Below are positions 62,135 to 64,000 of a stretch of DNA of 64,000 bases, in pieces. Source of the stretch: an uncultured Clostridia bacterium (GTDB lineage: Bacteria > Bacillota > Clostridia > TANB77 > CAG-508). The position numbers and the translations under genes are program-made. The DNA lies in assembly GCA_934133165.1 (NCBI GenBank), contig CAKPAW010000001.1, positions 62,001 to 126,000 on the forward strand, in the 5' to 3' direction. The notes under the pieces were generated by a model. The model ran no database searches. It was not told where the DNA came from and was given only the letters and a program-made list of their open reading frames with translations. The stretch's first letter is position 1. Each line of letters opens with the position of its first letter.

Positions 62135-62971
62135 TTAATCTTTTTTCTGTGGCATTTCTATTGATTTAGCTATTACTGTTATTTTTTGTACATTCATGGT
62201 TGTTGATTTTTCAATTTCTTTCACGCATTTTTCTTTAAATTCTTTTAATTCTTTTATAACACTATGACCATATATTACTGCTACTTCCATATAAATAGAT
62301 GGCCCTTCTCCGTAATTTTCCACTCTGGTTCTCATTACTCTTGATATTCCTTCCGCCTTTTTAGCTAAATATTCTACTATTTGACGAAATACTGTGTCTG
62401 AAATTGTGAAATTACCTAAATAACTAAATGTAGGTCTTATTATTGATTTTTCTGATATATATGGTTTGTTTCCGCTTCCCTTTGACTTAAATATTTGTAG
62501 TGGATCTAATATATAACCTGAAAAATCTTTTTTTATCTCAAATGTAGGAACAGGTATTACATGTTTTCCTTGTGTTACCCTTATATTTCTAGCTGTTTTC
62601 ATTTCTGTTTCTGTTGCTACATCTTGAATATAAATTGTTTTTTGTATTTTAGGTAGGCCTAAGTTTTCTGCAATTTTTTCTACCATTCCATCTGATGTTC
62701 CTAAAATTAAAATTGATTCTGGTTTTAATCTTTTTATAGCTTTTTGCATTTCTTTTCTTTCTTTTTCATCTATAAAAATAGCATGTTTTACAGTTTCAAT
62801 TTTTGTTGGTGCTTTTTTGGCAGACTCTCCTGCTACTACCTCATTTTCATTTACTAAAAGTCCATCATCTATAATATAAGAAATATTATTTTCTCCTGCT
62901 ACCATTTGTGCCCTGTAACTTTTTCCTGTTCCAGAAGGTCCAACAAATGCATATACTCTTATATCTTTCAT
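62135..62971 (-). CDS. P-loop / Asp23-like fusion protein
   Basis: The 278-residue product starts MKDIRVYAFVGPSGTGKSYR, a Walker A P-loop (GPSGTGKS). An ATPase-like N-terminal half follows with IFIDEKERKEMQKAIKRLKP. The C-terminal half (about 190-270: TFSYLGNFTISDTVFRQIVE, then RTRVENYGEGPSIYMEVAVI) looks like an Asp23/Gls24 envelope-stress domain. No membrane segment is visible. The molecular role is unknown. It lies 12 bases after the membrane glycosyltransferase gene. Confidence 0.7.
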   Translation of the reverse strand: MKDIRVYAFVGPSGTGKSYRAQMVAGENNISYIIDDGLLVNENEVVAGESAKKAPTKIETVKHAIFIDEKERKEMQKAIKRLKPESILILGTSDGMVEKIAENLGLPKIQKTIYIQDVATETEMKTARNIRVTQGKHVIPVPTFEIKKDFSGYILDPLQIFKSKGSGNKPYISEKSIIRPTFSYLGNFTISDTVFRQIVEYLAKKAEGISRVMRTRVENYGEGPSIYMEVAVIYGHSVIKELKEFKEKCVKEIEKSTTMNVQKITVIAKSIEMPQKKD

Positions 62972-62983
62972 ACATTTTCTCCT

Positions 62984-64000
62984 TTAATCCTTTTCTACTA
63001 GTGTAATTGTATAATGTAAATTATGGTATTTTACATTATATGATTTTGTTTCTACTATTTGTACATTTTCTAGCTCTTGTTTTATTTCTTCTGTAAAATC
63101 TTCACTAGAATCTATTAGCCAAATTCTTCCTTTATAATCTTTAAGTTCATCTATATTTTCATATGTTTTAAAATTATATCCAAAGGCTTTATATGCTTGT
63201 TCTACATTCCAATTATCTTTATTCCAAAAATATACTTTATTGTCTAAGAAATTGACATCTAAAACAAAACTATCTACATTATTTTTGTGTAATATTATAT
63301 CGTCTTTTTGTATATTTTCCTTTATGTATTCTATATGTTTATTATTACTTTCATCATAATTTGTTTGTATTAATTTTACTTGTACAAATATAGATATTAT
63401 TAATGATATTATACAAATAGCTATAGTTATATATTTATTTCCTTTTTCAGCCATTGTATAACTTAAGAAAAATATAAACAATCCTGTTACACATAACATA
63501 TATCTTGCATATATTATTGGTCTCCATATTATTAATGAAACTAAGCATATAGCAAGTACAAGTATTCCCCATATTAATATTGCAAGTTTTTCTGGTTTTT
63601 CTTCTTTACTTTTATTTTTTATATTAGCATATACCATATATGCACATATTAATATTCCAAATATTCCTGCAATTACAGGATTTACATATGCATCTCCACC
63701 TAAATTCCCTGTAAATTGAAAATTAAAAAATTCTATTAATGAATCTGGAAATTTAATTGATATCCAAAAGCCTGATGATACTTGTTTTACTTGTAATAGT
63801 AAAGAAACTATCCAAGGTATATATAATATAATTTGTGGTATTGCAATTGCAAAAAACATTTTTAAATTGTCTGTAAATTTTTTCTCTTTAATTGCTTCTT
63901 TTGTAAAAAATACAAATAACATTAAATTAACAATTCCTGCCGTTGCCAAAGCATAATAATGTGTATATGCTGATGCCAAGCTAAATATTGCAAATAAAAT
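62984..64000 (-). CDS. Membrane glycosyltransferase (PMT/ArnT-like), C-terminal part
   Basis: The frame is open to the window edge, so the N-terminus is missing. An internal TTG at 63979 is not the real start, because residues ILFAIFS precede it in frame. The visible 338 or so residues contain SAYTHYYALATAGIVNLMLF, six to seven further helices and a soluble C-terminal domain (DDIILHKNNVDSFVLDVNFL, YKGRIWLIDSSEDF). This layout matches lipid-linked-sugar-dependent GT-C transferases such as PMT/ArnT relatives. The substrate is unknown. Confidence 0.65.
   Translation of the reverse strand: MLFAIFSLASAYTHYYALATAGIVNLMLFVFFTKEAIKEKKFTDNLKMFFAIAIPQIILYIPWIVSLLLQVKQVSSGFWISIKFPDSLIEFFNFQFTGNLGGDAYVNPVIAGIFGILICAYMVYANIKNKSKEEKPEKLAILIWGILVLAICLVSLIIWRPIIYARYMLCVTGLFIFFLSYTMAEKGNKYITIAICIISLIISIFVQVKLIQTNYDESNNKHIEYIKENIQKDDIILHKNNVDSFVLDVNFLDNKVYFWNKDNWNVEQAYKAFGYNFKTYENIDELKDYKGRIWLIDSSEDFTEEIKQELENVQIVETKSYNVKYHNLHYTITLVEKD

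Overview
The window is AT-rich DNA from a spore-forming member of the Bacillota, most likely class Clostridia. The evidence is the Gram-positive S10-spc ribosomal operon with zinc-type S14, the sporulation genes spoVG, spoIVB and sigK, the ireB-ruvX-DUF1292 trio, a diadenylate cyclase, strong AGGAGG ribosome sites and TTG/GTG starts. The lineage cannot be named from sequence alone; an uncultured gut clostridium is my guess.

Layout. (1) 1-12,953, minus strand: the S10-spc operon from rpsJ to secY, then adk and map (cut by the window edge). rpmD (L30) is missing between rpsE and rplO. The spacers hold many short palindromic repeats. A consensus promoter and a leader of about 230 nt precede rpsJ. 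(2) 12,980-18,680: a small orphan gene, a PepV-like dipeptidase, spoVG, murC, another orphan gene with its own promoter and terminator, and spoIVB. (3) 18,813-30,939, minus strand: a large Tad-like pilus or secretion locus. It holds a CpaB-like protein, two degenerate MinD/TadZ-like proteins, a CpaF/TadA ATPase broken by a 1-nt frameshift inside its P-loop, a TadB-TadC fusion, and a run of small membrane-anchored proteins. Four of these share an almost identical MENASKAL-type N-terminus. (4) 31,188-43,543: housekeeping genes (truA, cdaA, tRNA-Glu, mrnC, rbgA, hpt, ruvX, ireB), mixed with an orphan pilin-like protein, an XRE regulator, dinD, a HAD-hydrolase remnant and two glycan genes (manC, wecG-like). 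(5) 43,568-47,551: a second locus related to Tad: a degenerate GGDEF protein, a 796-residue CpaE/TadZ-like ATPase with AT-hook-like and LPGFE-like linker repeats, and a two-helix membrane protein with a signal peptide. (6) 47,729-50,863: a DHHW-MBOAT-DUF4358 cassette for O-acylation of a surface polymer. (7) 51,015-64,000: tspO, sigK, nagZ, a DUF368 transporter, a U32 protein and an O-methyltransferase (probably tRNA wobble-uridine modification), typA, an S1-domain protein, plsC, cmk, a P-loop/Asp23 fusion and a partial membrane glycosyltransferase.

How the genes work together. Region 1 builds ribosomes and is driven from the rpsJ promoter. Regions 3 and 5 together look like an unusual Gram-positive Tad-type surface apparatus: one motor ATPase, one fused platform protein, three MinD-like positioning proteins and several leaderless pilin-like subunits. 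No prepilin peptidase is visible in the window. This apparatus is the best candidate for an incompletely described system. At least seven families of short palindromic repeats, often in opposite orientations, lie in spacers throughout.
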